The notes: generated by a model not told the origin, from the sequence alone. Positions 1-9,384 are shown, counted from the first letter of the stretch. The stretch: 64,000 nucleotides of DNA from Catenovulum sp. 2E275 (GCF_025515275.1 NZ_JAOPFU010000006.1:62001-126000), one strand, 5' to 3'. Numbers and translations are program-made.

Positions 1-8
1 TAATTTTG

Positions 9-56
9 CTGGTCATAATTGCTCCAACTGATCAGTTTAAATAATGATGTGACCAG
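9..56. promoter_or_regulatory. Nested inverted repeats upstream of lysR-type gene
   Basis: An outer inverted repeat, CTGGTCA at 9-15 and TGACCAG at 50-56, encloses a perfect 12-bp palindrome AACTGATCAGTT at 26-37. The two centres lie about one base apart. The structure sits about 70 bp before the start of the LysR gene at 124. It may be an operator for that regulator or for a divergent gene left of the window, or a terminator of a gene to the left; no T-tract is obvious. Confidence 0.3.
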
Positions 57-123
57 TATAAATCTCAACAAAATATAGTTAAAATGAATGTTAAATATGA
101 AATCAATAACTTTTGGTTAATTA

Positions 124-1011
124 ATGGATTTACGTGTTCTCAATTATTTTACTGCGATTGTTGAAACTGGCAGCTTTGGTAAAGCGGCTGAGCAAGTTCA
201 TATTTCACAACCGGCATTAAGCAAAGCAATTAAACTGCTTGAAGATGAACTGTCTGTAATTTTGCTGGAGCGGGGGAAACGCGGTAGCCAAATAAAACTC
301 ACACCAGCGGGCAGTTTAGTGTATCAACACGCCCAAACACTGCTCGACAATAAACACAAAATGCTCACCGAGCTAAAAATGCTTAAACGGCTAGAATACG
401 GCCATTTAAAAATAGGGTTATCGCCGCTTGGCAGTGCTGAGTTATTTGCCCCAATAATTGCCAAATTCAGAGCCAACTACCCTCAAATTGAAATTGAATT
501 ATTAGAGCGTGGTGGCGCAGCGCAGGAAAACGCACTGCGTAATAGTGAAATTGAACTGGCAATGAGCTTAATACCGGATGATCAGGATTTTGAATGGCTG
601 CAAGTGTGTAATGATCCTATGATGGTTGCTTTGCCAAACAGTCACCCGTTAACCCAATTACAAGAATTAAGTTTATTAGACTTAGCTGATGTTGCTTTAG
701 TCACTTATGAAGAATCTTTTATGTTACACAAAGTGATTTTAAGTGAGTACGACAAAACTGGCATAAAACCGAAAGAAATAACTAATGTATCACAAACCGA
801 TTTTGGTTTGGCGCTAGTGGCGGCTGGTGCAGGCGTTATGCTCTTGCCTAAATTAATTGCGGAAAGACATATCACTCAAGGGGTTACATTAAAGCCTTTA
901 AAAAGCTCAAGCCTACGCTGGCAACTGTGTGTAATATGGCGGAAAAAAGCCGTGCTATCGTTTGCGGCTGAAGCAATTCTTGGACTAATTAAAGCTAAAT
1001 TTTCAACTTAA
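124..1011 (+). CDS. LysR family transcriptional regulator
   Basis: This 295-residue protein has the standard LysR length and layout. An N-terminal winged helix-turn-helix (about residues 1-60, with GSFGKAAEQVHISQPALSKA as the recognition region) is followed by a periplasmic-binding-like effector domain (about 90-290). LysR proteins bind DNA as tetramers and respond to a small molecule; this one's ligand cannot be read from the sequence. No divergent target gene is visible, because the window starts 123 bp upstream. A repeat element begins two bases after the stop codon. The family call is safe; the regulon is unknown. Confidence 0.9.
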   Translation: MDLRVLNYFTAIVETGSFGKAAEQVHISQPALSKAIKLLEDELSVILLERGKRGSQIKLTPAGSLVYQHAQTLLDNKHKMLTELKMLKRLEYGHLKIGLSPLGSAELFAPIIAKFRANYPQIEIELLERGGAAQENALRNSEIELAMSLIPDDQDFEWLQVCNDPMMVALPNSHPLTQLQELSLLDLADVALVTYEESFMLHKVILSEYDKTGIKPKEITNVSQTDFGLALVAAGAGVMLLPKLIAERHITQGVTLKPLKSSSLRWQLCVIWRKKAVLSFAAEAILGLIKAKFST

Positions 1012-1012
1012 C

Positions 1013-1143
1013 TAGGGCCTGTTAACGTTTGATATACAAATTTTGTTCTAACTAAATGCTTTTTAATAGAGGCGCAGCGTTGAAGGCCTAATGGATTAAG
1101 TCAAACGGCTGCAAAATTGTGCTCAAAAGATCAACAGGCCTTA
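1013..1143. mobile_element. MITE-like inverted-repeat element, copy 1
   Basis: A non-coding element of about 127 bp begins GGGCCTGTT and ends AACAGGCCT, so its termini are inverted repeats with one mismatch. It is bounded by TA dinucleotides at 1013-1014 and 1142-1143. The interior is shared with the copies at 25808-25937 and 50498-50815, including TTTTGTTCTAACTAAATGCT and the stretch around TTAAGTCAAA. TA flanks and short terminal repeats are typical of miniature elements mobilised by IS630/Tc1-mariner transposases; that assignment is inferred. It lies two bases after the LysR stop codon. Confidence 0.7.
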
Positions 1144-1645
1144 GGTAATGGCATTATTGATTATACTACAAACTTGGAGTCGACTTGATTCGAGAATAGA
1201 ATCAATTAATAATGGGTCTTCTAGTGTCCTAAAAATAGCAATAGCGCTAATGACTAAAGAAGTAAAGACAAGGCTCACTATTGCATTATCTCCGGTTCCT
1301 AACTCTAAATCATCACAAATAAACTCATTCATTTTTTTCAAATGATCGAGTATAAATATTTTTGGTTTGGCTTTCCTTAAAAACGATATCATTGACCAAA
1401 AATGCTAGCGGACAAGGTTTTACACCTTTCACATGACCTTGTCTCAAATACTAATTTAATAATTTTTCTATCCAGGCTCTATTTGAAAGACCCTGTGGCT
1501 TTTACTGCATTAACATATTATTTCTGCGCCGTAACTAACGGCACTTTTAAAATATGTTCTTTATCATATTTTAAATCTCATTAAGATGAAGTTTTGAATG
1601 AAACTCAAAATGTATGACTATTAACTATCTAAGTAAGGACTAAAT
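1144..1645. other. Gene-poor intergenic region
   Basis: About 500 bp contain no convincing gene. An 83-codon minus-strand frame (1141-1392) takes its stop from the edge of the repeat element and has no ribosome binding site; it could be a decayed small membrane-protein gene but is not called. Plus-strand frames at 1148-1345 and 1402-1584 look random. A hairpin with stem GACAAGGT (1411-1418) and ACCTTGTC (1436-1443) has no T-tract. The last 20 bp hold an AGTAAGGA ribosome binding site for the next gene. Confidence 0.5.
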
Positions 1646-2047
1646 ATGATTATAGCTATGTTTGCAATGACACTGCTTACAATTATTGTTGGCTTGATAG
1701 CATTAAAAGCAAGGTTTGCCAGTGTAAAAAATGGCTCTTTGCCGATTAAATATTTTCGTCTAATGCAAGGTGAAAATACACCTGAAATAGTAATAAAAAC
1801 AACTCGCTGCTTTAATAATTTATTTGAAGTACCTATTTTATTTTATGTTATTTGCCTGTTATATTTGGTGACAAACTCAGAAACTATTAGTGCACAAATT
1901 ATTGCTTGGCTATTTGTTGGTTTTAGAGTGTTACAAGCTTATATTCATCTTTCTTATAATAATGTTAGACATAGGATGCTTAGCTTTTTTGCCGCAATAA
2001 TATGTATTTTATTATTATGGATAATACTACTGGTTAAGATTATTTAA
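1646..2047 (+). CDS. MAPEG family membrane protein
   Basis: This 133-residue, four-helix integral membrane protein matches the MAPEG family (membrane-associated proteins in eicosanoid and glutathione metabolism). An N-terminal hydrophobic helix is followed by the polar stretch RLMQGENTPE and then RCFNNLFEVP, the conserved part of the family. Two more hydrophobic segments surround an arginine-rich loop (YNNVRHR). Bacterial members are often annotated as glutathione transferase-like, but the substrate is usually unknown, and so it is here. The start is supported by AGTAAGGA a few bases upstream. The gene ends at a bidirectional terminator shared with the convergent protease gene. Confidence 0.8.
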   Translation: MIIAMFAMTLLTIIVGLIALKARFASVKNGSLPIKYFRLMQGENTPEIVIKTTRCFNNLFEVPILFYVICLLYLVTNSETISAQIIAWLFVGFRVLQAYIHLSYNNVRHRMLSFFAAIICILLLWIILLVKII

Positions 2048-2087
2048 TCGATGCCACCCATAGTTGATATTTAAATAGGGTATTCTA

Positions 2088-2116
2088 GATAAAGCCGCCA
2101 GATCAGCGGCTTTATC
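2088..2116. terminator. Bidirectional rho-independent terminator
   Basis: A perfect 11-bp stem, GATAAAGCCGC (2088-2098) and GCGGCTTTATC (2106-2116), with a 7-base loop lies between the convergent MAPEG and M16 protease genes. The GC-rich core and flanking A/T positions suit termination in both directions. Confidence 0.8.
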
Positions 2117-2123
2117 ATAAATT

Positions 2124-4934
2124 TTAGTTCAGCCCAGTCCCTTTTAGCTGAATTAACAATTCCATTTGCTGTTTACCCAATAACATCTTCTGGTAAACCG
2201 GCATTAAATCGCCAAGCTGAATTGACTCTAACGCCTCAATCGCTTTTTGCTTGCTATCAAATGTCAGCTTATCGTCGACAAAGTCATTAAAATAAGGCTG
2301 AGCTTCGCCAATTAAATTATCCGGCTTTTGGGTATATTCAGCCAATAAGCTCTGTTTAGTTTGTAAAAAGTCTTGTTCACTCAAATTAGCTAAACTGGCT
2401 TGGTACTCGGTTAAAAACCGGTCAAAGCGGGCTTTTAAGGCATCGGTATCTGTATTGTTACTTTGCACCAGCATGAGAAAAATTGGATGATCTGACCAAG
2501 CAAAACTCATGCTTTGCACTTGATAACCCAATTGCTCTTCGGTTCTTAACTGACGGAAAAATTCACTGCGTAAGTGAGTATTAATCAAATTCAGAATCTG
2601 ATTCACTTTTTCTGACTTTTCAGGATAAATATAAGCATTAAGCACAGCTTGATCGCTATGCTCTACTTTTTGCTGATAAACCAATTTCTCCCCCGCCATA
2701 ATGTCAATAAGCGGACGGCGATAACGTTTAATCGCTTCTCGGTTTTGGGCTAAATAAGGTTTAATTTGCTCAACCATTTCACTGACAGTTGCCGTGCTGT
2801 AGGCACCATAAGCGAACAACATAATATGGTTACGTTGTAATAAATCCTGTTTGTATTGATTAACCATATTAAGAGAGACATATTCGCTGGCTTGCAATAA
2901 TTGCTCATCCGTTAACGTTTGATACATTAACTGAACTAATAAACGATTGGTTTGCTGCGCTGGCGTTTGTTTAGCCTGATTGCGCAAGCTTTCCTGATAT
3001 TGAGCTAAAGCCTGTTTAAATTTATCTGGCTGCGCGGTAAATTCAGCTAACTCGCGCATTATTTTTTCAATCAATAAACTTTGATTACCCGCTTTACCTC
3101 GCATTCTAATCCGCAGGCTACCACCAGAATATTGTAAAACTTCAACCTGAGTTCCGGCTCTGCCCGCTTTATCTAACAAAGCAATTAAATGTTGCTCAAA
3201 TAAATTTTTAAATAGATTAGAGGCAACTTTATATTGTCCGTCTCTGTCGCCAATATATGTATTAATAATTAGCTCAAGCCAACCTTTATTGGTTTGAAAC
3301 TCTGGGCTATGAAACGCCCATGCTTCAATGCCTTGCGTTTCAACCACCAAAGTAGGCTTATCTAAAGTAGCCGGTACATTTATGTCTAACTCAGGATTAA
3401 ATAAATCGTTAGTGGCGGGTAATTCCAGTTTAATTTGCGCAGCCAGTTGTTGCCAAAGTGTTTGTTCGGCAGGTGAAATCGGTGCCGTTGCATATTGTCC
3501 TAAATAATAAGGGATTGGTGTATCAACCTGAGCCGTGGGATAAATGTGCCAAAGTCGCATATTATTCACATTTAATTGTGCAAACAATTTGGCTATTTCT
3601 GCTTTATCAAATTCGGCAAAAGTTGCGGTGTAATCCAATAAATGCGCGGGCGGATATTCATACATAGCTCTGGCTAGATAAGTAGAGGTTTGCACCAATG
3701 GGCTTTTACTACGGGTATCAAAAGCGTCCACCGATAATGCTTTTAATTCATCATAATATTTTTGCTGAATACCCTGATTTTTTAACAAGTTAATGTAAGA
3801 TAAAGTCGCTGCAATAATTTGGTTTTGTGCCTCAATTCCCTTGTCTGTTAATTGCACTCTAAACTGCACAAAACCATCTTGACCATAAAACTTTTCATCA
3901 ACATTAACTGTACTAGAAACCGCTAAATCATTATTACGCAAATATTCGCCAAGCGTATTTGGCTCTTCCGAGCTTAATAAATAACTTAAATAGCTGTTTG
4001 CTTTTTTCTGCCATTGTTTACTGTTATTGCCAATCGGAAATTCAATTAACAATAACTTTTGCTCTTTTTGTGGTTGATAATAAATATGTTGATTGATTTG
4101 CTCTGGCAAAATTCCGGCAACATTAACTTGTGGCCGTTCAATATTTTTATTTTCGATTGAACTGAAGTGTTTTTCAGCCAGCGCTTTTAGCTCAGGCAAA
4201 CTTTGTTTACCGGCTAAAACTAAATTCATAATATTGGCTGAATAGTAAGTTTGATAAAACTGTTTCATTTCCGCCAATAAATTGGAGTCTGGCTTATCTG
4301 ATAAAGTTTCTAAATTGCCGACACTCATCTGACTTAAAGGGTGGGCCGGATTACCAGTTTCCCCTCTCACTCGGCGTAAAATCCAACCATCTTCACCACG
4401 GCCTTTACTCCACTCGTTATCAACCGCAGTGCGCTCTTTATCGGTATAGGTTGGATCAAATGTCGGTGTTTTAAAATAGTCACTAAACCTATCTAATGCT
4501 GAATCAAAATATTCCTGATTAATCGTAAAATAATAGTTTGTATGATCTGTGCTGGTATAAGCATTGGTATAACCACCTTTAGATTCAACAAATTTAAAAA
4601 AGCCAGATGGCTGCGGGTATTTTTCAGTGCCTAAAAACAGCATGTGCTCTAAAAAGTGGGCAAGTCCAGGTTGGCTAGCCGGATTTTGATTACTACCAAC
4701 GCCAACAGCCAGCGAAGCAACCGTTTGTTCACTATCAGGATCAGAAATCAGCACCACCTGCATGCCGTTATTTAAAGTCAGGTACTGATAACTACGATTA
4801 TCTAGTGCATTGGTGCGAATATCTGTATTTTCGACCACTTTAGGCTTTTCAGCCGTTGTTTGTGTTGCTGCACAATTAACCAAAATAAAACCTACACAAC
4901 AATAAATCAGAGAACGAACTATCCCAACAGACAC
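2124..4934 (-). CDS. Pitrilysin-like M16 zinc metalloprotease
   Basis: This 936-residue insulinase-family protease carries the inverted zinc motif HFLEH: His93 and His97 as ligands, Glu96 as catalytic base, and Glu174 as the likely third ligand, the same 77-residue spacing as in pitrilysin. Length and four-domain layout match protease III (PtrA), which degrades small polypeptides in the periplasm. The N-terminus is hydrophobic and ends in a cysteine at residue 21 preceded by Leu-Val-Asn. That is a poor lipobox, so it may be a lipoprotein or simply secreted. The start is GTG, supported by AGAGGA about eight bases upstream. It is followed downstream by the shared terminator. Confidence 0.88.
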   Translation of the reverse strand: MSVGIVRSLIYCCVGFILVNCAATQTTAEKPKVVENTDIRTNALDNRSYQYLTLNNGMQVVLISDPDSEQTVASLAVGVGSNQNPASQPGLAHFLEHMLFLGTEKYPQPSGFFKFVESKGGYTNAYTSTDHTNYYFTINQEYFDSALDRFSDYFKTPTFDPTYTDKERTAVDNEWSKGRGEDGWILRRVRGETGNPAHPLSQMSVGNLETLSDKPDSNLLAEMKQFYQTYYSANIMNLVLAGKQSLPELKALAEKHFSSIENKNIERPQVNVAGILPEQINQHIYYQPQKEQKLLLIEFPIGNNSKQWQKKANSYLSYLLSSEEPNTLGEYLRNNDLAVSSTVNVDEKFYGQDGFVQFRVQLTDKGIEAQNQIIAATLSYINLLKNQGIQQKYYDELKALSVDAFDTRSKSPLVQTSTYLARAMYEYPPAHLLDYTATFAEFDKAEIAKLFAQLNVNNMRLWHIYPTAQVDTPIPYYLGQYATAPISPAEQTLWQQLAAQIKLELPATNDLFNPELDINVPATLDKPTLVVETQGIEAWAFHSPEFQTNKGWLELIINTYIGDRDGQYKVASNLFKNLFEQHLIALLDKAGRAGTQVEVLQYSGGSLRIRMRGKAGNQSLLIEKIMRELAEFTAQPDKFKQALAQYQESLRNQAKQTPAQQTNRLLVQLMYQTLTDEQLLQASEYVSLNMVNQYKQDLLQRNHIMLFAYGAYSTATVSEMVEQIKPYLAQNREAIKRYRRPLIDIMAGEKLVYQQKVEHSDQAVLNAYIYPEKSEKVNQILNLINTHLRSEFFRQLRTEEQLGYQVQSMSFAWSDHPIFLMLVQSNNTDTDALKARFDRFLTEYQASLANLSEQDFLQTKQSLLAEYTQKPDNLIGEAQPYFNDFVDDKLTFDSKQKAIEALESIQLGDLMPVYQKMLLGKQQMELLIQLKGTGLN

Positions 4935-5014
4935 TTTTAATTCCTCTTAACAAATCAGCAGTCCAACCAACCGCTGTAAATAATTTTAAAACAGAGACAA
5001 AATAAACCTGCATT

Positions 5015-5821
5015 TTAGTCAGCTTTATAGTCGTTTGAGTTCAATTTAGCATAACGACTGCTGGCAGGTTCAAGTGATGACACTTTAGTTAACTCAATAT
5101 TTTTAGCCGAGTTTTCTGCAAAAAAAGCGTGTAACGCGGCAATTGTTTGTGGATGCGGATGACCTATGGCGATCACCGTTTGTTTTTTTTCAGCTAATTT
5201 TAAAACCAAATCCAGCTGCTTTCTAATTGCTTGCTCGTCTAATACATTATCCAAAAAAACATGGCGACGATAAGCGGTTACACCTTGCTTTTGTGCAACT
5301 TCTAATGCAATTGAGTGGCTGGTTGTTCGGCTATCAACAAAATATAAATTTCGCATTTTAAGCGCCTGCATAATCACATTCATCGGCTCATATAACTGAG
5401 TTAAACGACTGCCCATGTGGTTATTAACCCCGGTTGCATACGGAAATTCAGCTAAAGCCGAATCTAATGTATTTAAAATTTCGGCTTTATCCATGTTTGC
5501 TTCAATTGTACCCGGCTCTAAAACTCGGCCAGATATAGATTCCATCGGCAAATGCAGCATAATTTCTTGCCCCCGACGATAAGCTTGTTCAGCTATTTTT
5601 TTGCTAAACGGGGTATGGGGTAAAACAGATAAAGTAACTTCGGCAGGTAAAGTTAATAGCTCAAAATCGCGCTGATTATAGCCAACATCGTCAATAATAA
5701 TCGCAATTTCAGCATGAGCTAACACACTGTAAAAAAATAAGTTTAAACCTAAAAAAAGCGAGAGCAAGACAGCAACAAGCTGTTGATTAGCGCGATTTAT
5801 TCTTGTTATTAGTAAATTCAA
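5015..5821 (-). CDS. Divergent polysaccharide deacetylase family protein (YibQ-like)
   Basis: This 268-residue protein has a signal peptide ending near LAHAE and then the hallmark IAIIIDDVGYN of the YibQ/DUF610 divergent polysaccharide deacetylase family. Further family segments are VLPHTPFSKKIA, EIMLHLPMES, NNHMGSRLT and AIGHPHPQT. The fold is that of carbohydrate esterase family 4, acting on the periplasmic side, but the physiological substrate is not established. The only start that retains the signal peptide is TTG, with CAGGGA upstream, which makes the start less certain than the family. It lies upstream of, and in the same direction as, the M16 protease, separated by about 80 bp. Confidence 0.85.
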   Translation of the reverse strand: MNLLITRINRANQQLVAVLLSLFLGLNLFFYSVLAHAEIAIIIDDVGYNQRDFELLTLPAEVTLSVLPHTPFSKKIAEQAYRRGQEIMLHLPMESISGRVLEPGTIEANMDKAEILNTLDSALAEFPYATGVNNHMGSRLTQLYEPMNVIMQALKMRNLYFVDSRTTSHSIALEVAQKQGVTAYRRHVFLDNVLDEQAIRKQLDLVLKLAEKKQTVIAIGHPHPQTIAALHAFFAENSAKNIELTKVSSLEPASSRYAKLNSNDYKAD

Positions 5822-5941
5822 AAACGTGATCCCTGATAAATTCTAAAGGCAGTTTAACAAACCTTAAATAGCCATCCAAATATATTTAACCCGCTTTTTT
5901 TATCAGGTAAACTCATCTTTTTAGCAATCACTTAATTGAAC

Positions 5942-7378
5942 ATGACTCAGCCTCTAATTTCCCTAAATCAACTTGATGCCACTTTATTTAAAACATACAA
6001 AATGCATAACCTTAACTGGCAAGTCAATGCCGGTGAACACTGGGTTTTGCTGGGGAAAAACGGCTCGGGGAAATCAGCCCTAACTCAAATAATTGCAGAT
6101 GACGCTCAAATAACGGCTGGTCAATTAACAATAAAAGCTCAGCATATTGAGCATATCTCTTTTGAGCTACAAAAAAAATTAATTGAAGCAGAACTCAAAA
6201 AAGATGATGCCGATATTTTAGATGTAATTGCAGAAGGCACAGACGTTAAAGACATTTTATATAGCGCTGAACTTAAACAAGACTTAACACTTGCTCATTC
6301 ATTAATTGAACAATTTGATTTTGCTAAATTATTAGATAAAAAATTCAGAGACTTATCGACCGGAGAAACCCGCAAACTGCTATTAATTAAAGCGTTAATT
6401 AATCAGCCGGATTTATTAATTTTAGATGAACCTTATGACGGCTTAGATGTAAAATCATGCGCCCAACTCACGCAGGTATTAGCCAATTTAAGCGATAAAA
6501 TAACCATGGTTTTTGTCTTAAACCGGTTTGATGAGATACCTGAGTTTATCAGTCATTACGCTTACCTGAATCAAGGTCAAATTGAATTTAACTTTGAAAA
6601 ATCGGAGACCGAAAAATTAACCACGCTTGAAAAATTACTGCATTTAGACCATTCAGATTTACAAACCCCACCGGCAGGGGCTGAACCATCTTACCAACCT
6701 CAAGCTGATCAAGCTTTAGTTAAACTGAATCAGGCTAAAGTCGCATTTGGTGATAAAGTTATTTTTCATAACTTAACCTGGAATATTATGCCGCAACAAC
6801 ACTGGCAACTCACAGGTAAAAATGGTTCAGGCAAAACATGCCTGTTAAATTTAATCACCGGCGATAACCCACAGTGTTATCGCAACGACATTTGGTTATT
6901 TGGGTTTCAGCGTGGCAGCGGCGAAAGCATTTGGCAAATAAAACAACACATTGGGTTTATTTCAAATAAATTGCATTTAGATTATCGAGTTGGAGTAAGT
7001 GCGCTTAATACCATTATTTCTGGTTTTTTCGACAGCATAGGTTTATACCAGCAACCTAGCCCAAACCAACAAAAAATAGCCAAACAATGGCTTGAGTTAT
7101 TAGGGCTAAGCGATAAACAAACAACGCCTTTTACACAACTTTCATTTGGTGATCAGCGTTTATTGCTTATTGCCCGAGCTATGGTAAAACACCCGCCACT
7201 ACTCATTTTAGATGAACCTTGTCTAGGGCTAGACGAATTAAATCGGCAACGGGTACTGGCGCTTATTGAAAAAATTTGCCAAAGCCAAACAACTACTGTG
7301 ATTTATGTAAACCATCATGCGGGCGATAAAATTAATGGCATTAATAACCATCTCGCAATGGAAGGTTATCAAGCATAA
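5942..7378 (+). CDS. modF: ModF-like protein with two ABC ATPase domains
   Basis: Two complete ABC ATPase domains lie in one chain of about 478 residues. Each has a Walker A (GKNGSGKSALT near residue 37, GKNGSGKTCLL near 290), a signature (LSTGETRK, LSFGDQRL) and a Walker B (LLILDEPYDGLD, LLILDEPCLGLD). No transmembrane segments are present. The architecture and length match ModF (PhrA), the soluble double-ABC protein linked with molybdate transport in Enterobacteria; its precise role remains unclear. A TTG six bases upstream gives a slightly longer frame, but ATG at 5942 is the more natural start. The modBC genes are about 6 kb away rather than adjacent. greB follows in the same direction after 45 bp. 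Confidence 0.8.
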   Translation: MTQPLISLNQLDATLFKTYKMHNLNWQVNAGEHWVLLGKNGSGKSALTQIIADDAQITAGQLTIKAQHIEHISFELQKKLIEAELKKDDADILDVIAEGTDVKDILYSAELKQDLTLAHSLIEQFDFAKLLDKKFRDLSTGETRKLLLIKALINQPDLLILDEPYDGLDVKSCAQLTQVLANLSDKITMVFVLNRFDEIPEFISHYAYLNQGQIEFNFEKSETEKLTTLEKLLHLDHSDLQTPPAGAEPSYQPQADQALVKLNQAKVAFGDKVIFHNLTWNIMPQQHWQLTGKNGSGKTCLLNLITGDNPQCYRNDIWLFGFQRGSGESIWQIKQHIGFISNKLHLDYRVGVSALNTIISGFFDSIGLYQQPSPNQQKIAKQWLELLGLSDKQTTPFTQLSFGDQRLLLIARAMVKHPPLLILDEPCLGLDELNRQRVLALIEKICQSQTTTVIYVNHHAGDKINGINNHLAMEGYQA

Positions 7379-7423
7379 AAACGACAACAAGCTAAACAAA
7401 TAACACACTGAATAACCTAAAAG

Positions 7424-7906
7424 ATGAAAACAAACTTAATTACCCGCGAAGGCTTTAACCAATTACAACAAGAACTGGATCAACTCTGGCGGGTTGAACG
7501 CCCAGAAATTACCAAAAAAGTAGCTTGGGCAGCTAGTCTCGGAGACCGCAGTGAGAACGCAGATTACAAATATAATAAAGCTAAATTAAGAGAAATTGAC
7601 AGACGAGTCAGATACTTACGAAAACGCTTAGAAGTATTAAAAATTGTAGACTACAACCCACAGCAAGCCGGAAAAGTCTATTTTGGCGCTTGGGTTGAAA
7701 TAGAAAATGATGATGGCAAAACCTTAAAATTCAGAATCGTCGGCCCAGATGAAATTTACGGCCGCAAAGATTATTCATCAATCGACTCCCCAATGTCCCG
7801 CGCCCTACTCGGCAAACAAATAGATGATGAAGCCATAGTACAAACACCCGAAGGCAAAAAAGTCTGGTATATCAATGCAATTAGTTACGATATAGAGATT
7901 AAATAA
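7424..7906 (+). CDS. greB: Transcription elongation factor GreB
   Basis: This 160-residue protein has the two Gre domains. An N-terminal antiparallel coiled coil carries the acidic tip (GDRSENADYKYNK) that reaches the RNA polymerase active site. The C-terminal FKBP-like domain includes GPDEIYGRKDYSSIDSP and ALLGK. The strongly basic RRVRYLRKRLE segment distinguishes GreB from GreA. It stimulates cleavage of backtracked nascent RNA by RNA polymerase. It lies directly downstream of modF in the same direction and convergent to the DUF6279 gene. Confidence 0.95.
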   Translation: MKTNLITREGFNQLQQELDQLWRVERPEITKKVAWAASLGDRSENADYKYNKAKLREIDRRVRYLRKRLEVLKIVDYNPQQAGKVYFGAWVEIENDDGKTLKFRIVGPDEIYGRKDYSSIDSPMSRALLGKQIDDEAIVQTPEGKKVWYINAISYDIEIK

Positions 7907-8005
7907 TTTTGTAGAACCCATTTTCAGGAGGCTTAAACAACATTCAAATATAGGCTGAACTTTATATAAGTAGTAACGCGTAAACCACATATTATATTAA
8001 AGTGA

Positions 8006-8836
8006 TTACCGAACTAACTCTGCTAACTCAGTTTTATAATCCGCAATTTTTTCTAATAAATGTTGTTTTTGTTTATCGCTGCAACCAGCAATAAAACGGG
8101 GTAAAAATTCTGCGTACAAAGCTTGGTTATATTTAAGCGTTTGCTGTAAAGCTGCGCTACGCATTTGTTCTGGCTGGGCTAATAAGTTGTTCAATTTAAC
8201 CGTTTGTACAGGATCATCATTGGCAAATAATAAGCTTTCAAATTGCTTAATATAAGCAAGCCGGTATTCAAACCAAAGTGTACGATCAGCCTGATAACGC
8301 AATAATTGTTGTTTCAACTCCGCAATTTGTTTATCTGTTAAGCGGCCAAACCAGTTTTCATAATCTTCAATGTGATGCTCTTGGGCATCTTCCCGTCTTT
8401 CAGCATCGGTTTTATCGGCAAATTTCTGGTATTTTTCTTCTATATTTTGTTTTAAGTTTTCAATTAATGACTGTTTTTGCGCTGCTGACAAGGTTAATAA
8501 CTGGCGTGTCACATCCGGTGCTATATGTGCCAATAAATTATGCCAATGCAATCTTGCCGCATTAGAGTGCTGAGTGACATCTTCGGCAGATATGCCCTGT
8601 TTAATATCTGCTTCTATTTCGGTTAATAATTGTTGATAAAGTGGTAGCTGGGTTTGTCTGTGCCAGTTATGCCAGCGCTCAAAATGCTGCTCAAAAATCT
8701 CGGCCTGCTGGCTATGTAATTCAACATAATCATCTAAATACCATTTAGCGAACCAATCTAATTTGTTGTAATAAAAAGATAAACTACAGCCGGTTAATAA
8801 AGGCCAGCAAAGTATTAACCAGCAAATTCGTTTCAT
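8006..8836 (-). CDS. DUF6279 family lipoprotein
   Basis: This 276-residue protein has a short lipoprotein signal with lipobox LTGC (Cys16), so it should be anchored in the outer or inner membrane facing the periplasm. The rest is mostly helical and rich in Trp, Gln and Glu. It begins YNKLDWFAKWYLDDYVEL, a stretch typical of the DUF6279 family common in marine Gammaproteobacteria. No catalytic motif is recognised and the function is unknown. It is the second gene of a probable two-gene transcript: the DUF4760 gene ends 12 bp before its start. Confidence 0.8.
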   Translation of the reverse strand: MKRICWLILCWPLLTGCSLSFYYNKLDWFAKWYLDDYVELHSQQAEIFEQHFERWHNWHRQTQLPLYQQLLTEIEADIKQGISAEDVTQHSNAARLHWHNLLAHIAPDVTRQLLTLSAAQKQSLIENLKQNIEEKYQKFADKTDAERREDAQEHHIEDYENWFGRLTDKQIAELKQQLLRYQADRTLWFEYRLAYIKQFESLLFANDDPVQTVKLNNLLAQPEQMRSAALQQTLKYNQALYAEFLPRFIAGCSDKQKQHLLEKIADYKTELAELVR

Positions 8837-8848
8837 AGGTACATCCTT

Positions 8849-9355
8849 TTATTTTGGTTGATTAATCGGTTTATTTTGTTGCCAGAGTTTAACCACCTGC
8901 TCTGTTTTTTTATACAAATTAGGACTTAAATCGGTTCGCCTTTGTTCAATATAATCTTTAAAAAATTCAAAAGCATAACTAATTGTATTGCCCATGCTAT
9001 CTTTTATTAGTTTTTCTTCATATACCCCATTTAACATGCCTGCACATAAAATTTCTATTTGATTCAAATACATGTGGGCATCGGCTCTGAGTTCTGAGTC
9101 TTTATCAAATGCTTCATTTATTTTGCTTAAATCGGTTGAATGAGTTTGTGATAAATAATCCAGCTTAGTGCTGATGGTTTTTAAGCTCTGATTTTTGCGA
9201 AAATCGACAATCGCATTTTGGGTTAACATCATTCTTTCCCATTCATGTGAACGGGCATGTAAGTTAAATTGTTTACGGGCATAAATAAAACCTAAACTAA
9301 TGATTAGGATCATTAAAGCCTGCACTAAAATATTTAAAAATTCATAAATGGTCAT
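8849..9355 (-). CDS. DUF4760 domain membrane-anchored protein
   Basis: This 168-residue protein has one N-terminal transmembrane helix (about residues 5-25) followed by a soluble helical domain. The segments NLHARSHEWERMMLTQNAIVD and YLNQIEILCAGMLNGVYEE fit the DUF4760 family. Function is unknown. It is divergent from hemC and co-directional with the DUF6279 lipoprotein, so the pair may act together at the envelope; that is inference from spacing only. Confidence 0.7.
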   Translation of the reverse strand: MTIYEFLNILVQALMILIISLGFIYARKQFNLHARSHEWERMMLTQNAIVDFRKNQSLKTISTKLDYLSQTHSTDLSKINEAFDKDSELRADAHMYLNQIEILCAGMLNGVYEEKLIKDSMGNTISYAFEFFKDYIEQRRTDLSPNLYKKTEQVVKLWQQNKPINQPK

Positions 9356-9360
9356 AACAA

Positions 9361-9384
9361 TACCCGAGTTTAAAAACTTGAGTA
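9361..9384. promoter_or_regulatory. Imperfect 24-bp palindrome between DUF4760 and hemC
   Basis: TACCCGAGTTT (9361-9371) and AAACTTGAGTA (9374-9384) form an inverted repeat with two mismatches around a 2-base centre. It lies six bases upstream of the DUF4760 start and about 110 bp upstream of hemC. It could be an operator for either divergent transcript; no regulator can be named. Confidence 0.3.

Noticed and set aside
1141-1392. 83-codon minus-strand frame next to repeat copy 1
   Set aside because: No ribosome binding site, no known family, and its stop comes from the element border; at most a remnant.
1402-1584. 60-codon plus-strand frame before the MAPEG gene
   Set aside because: Random-looking composition, no ribosome binding site and no family resemblance.
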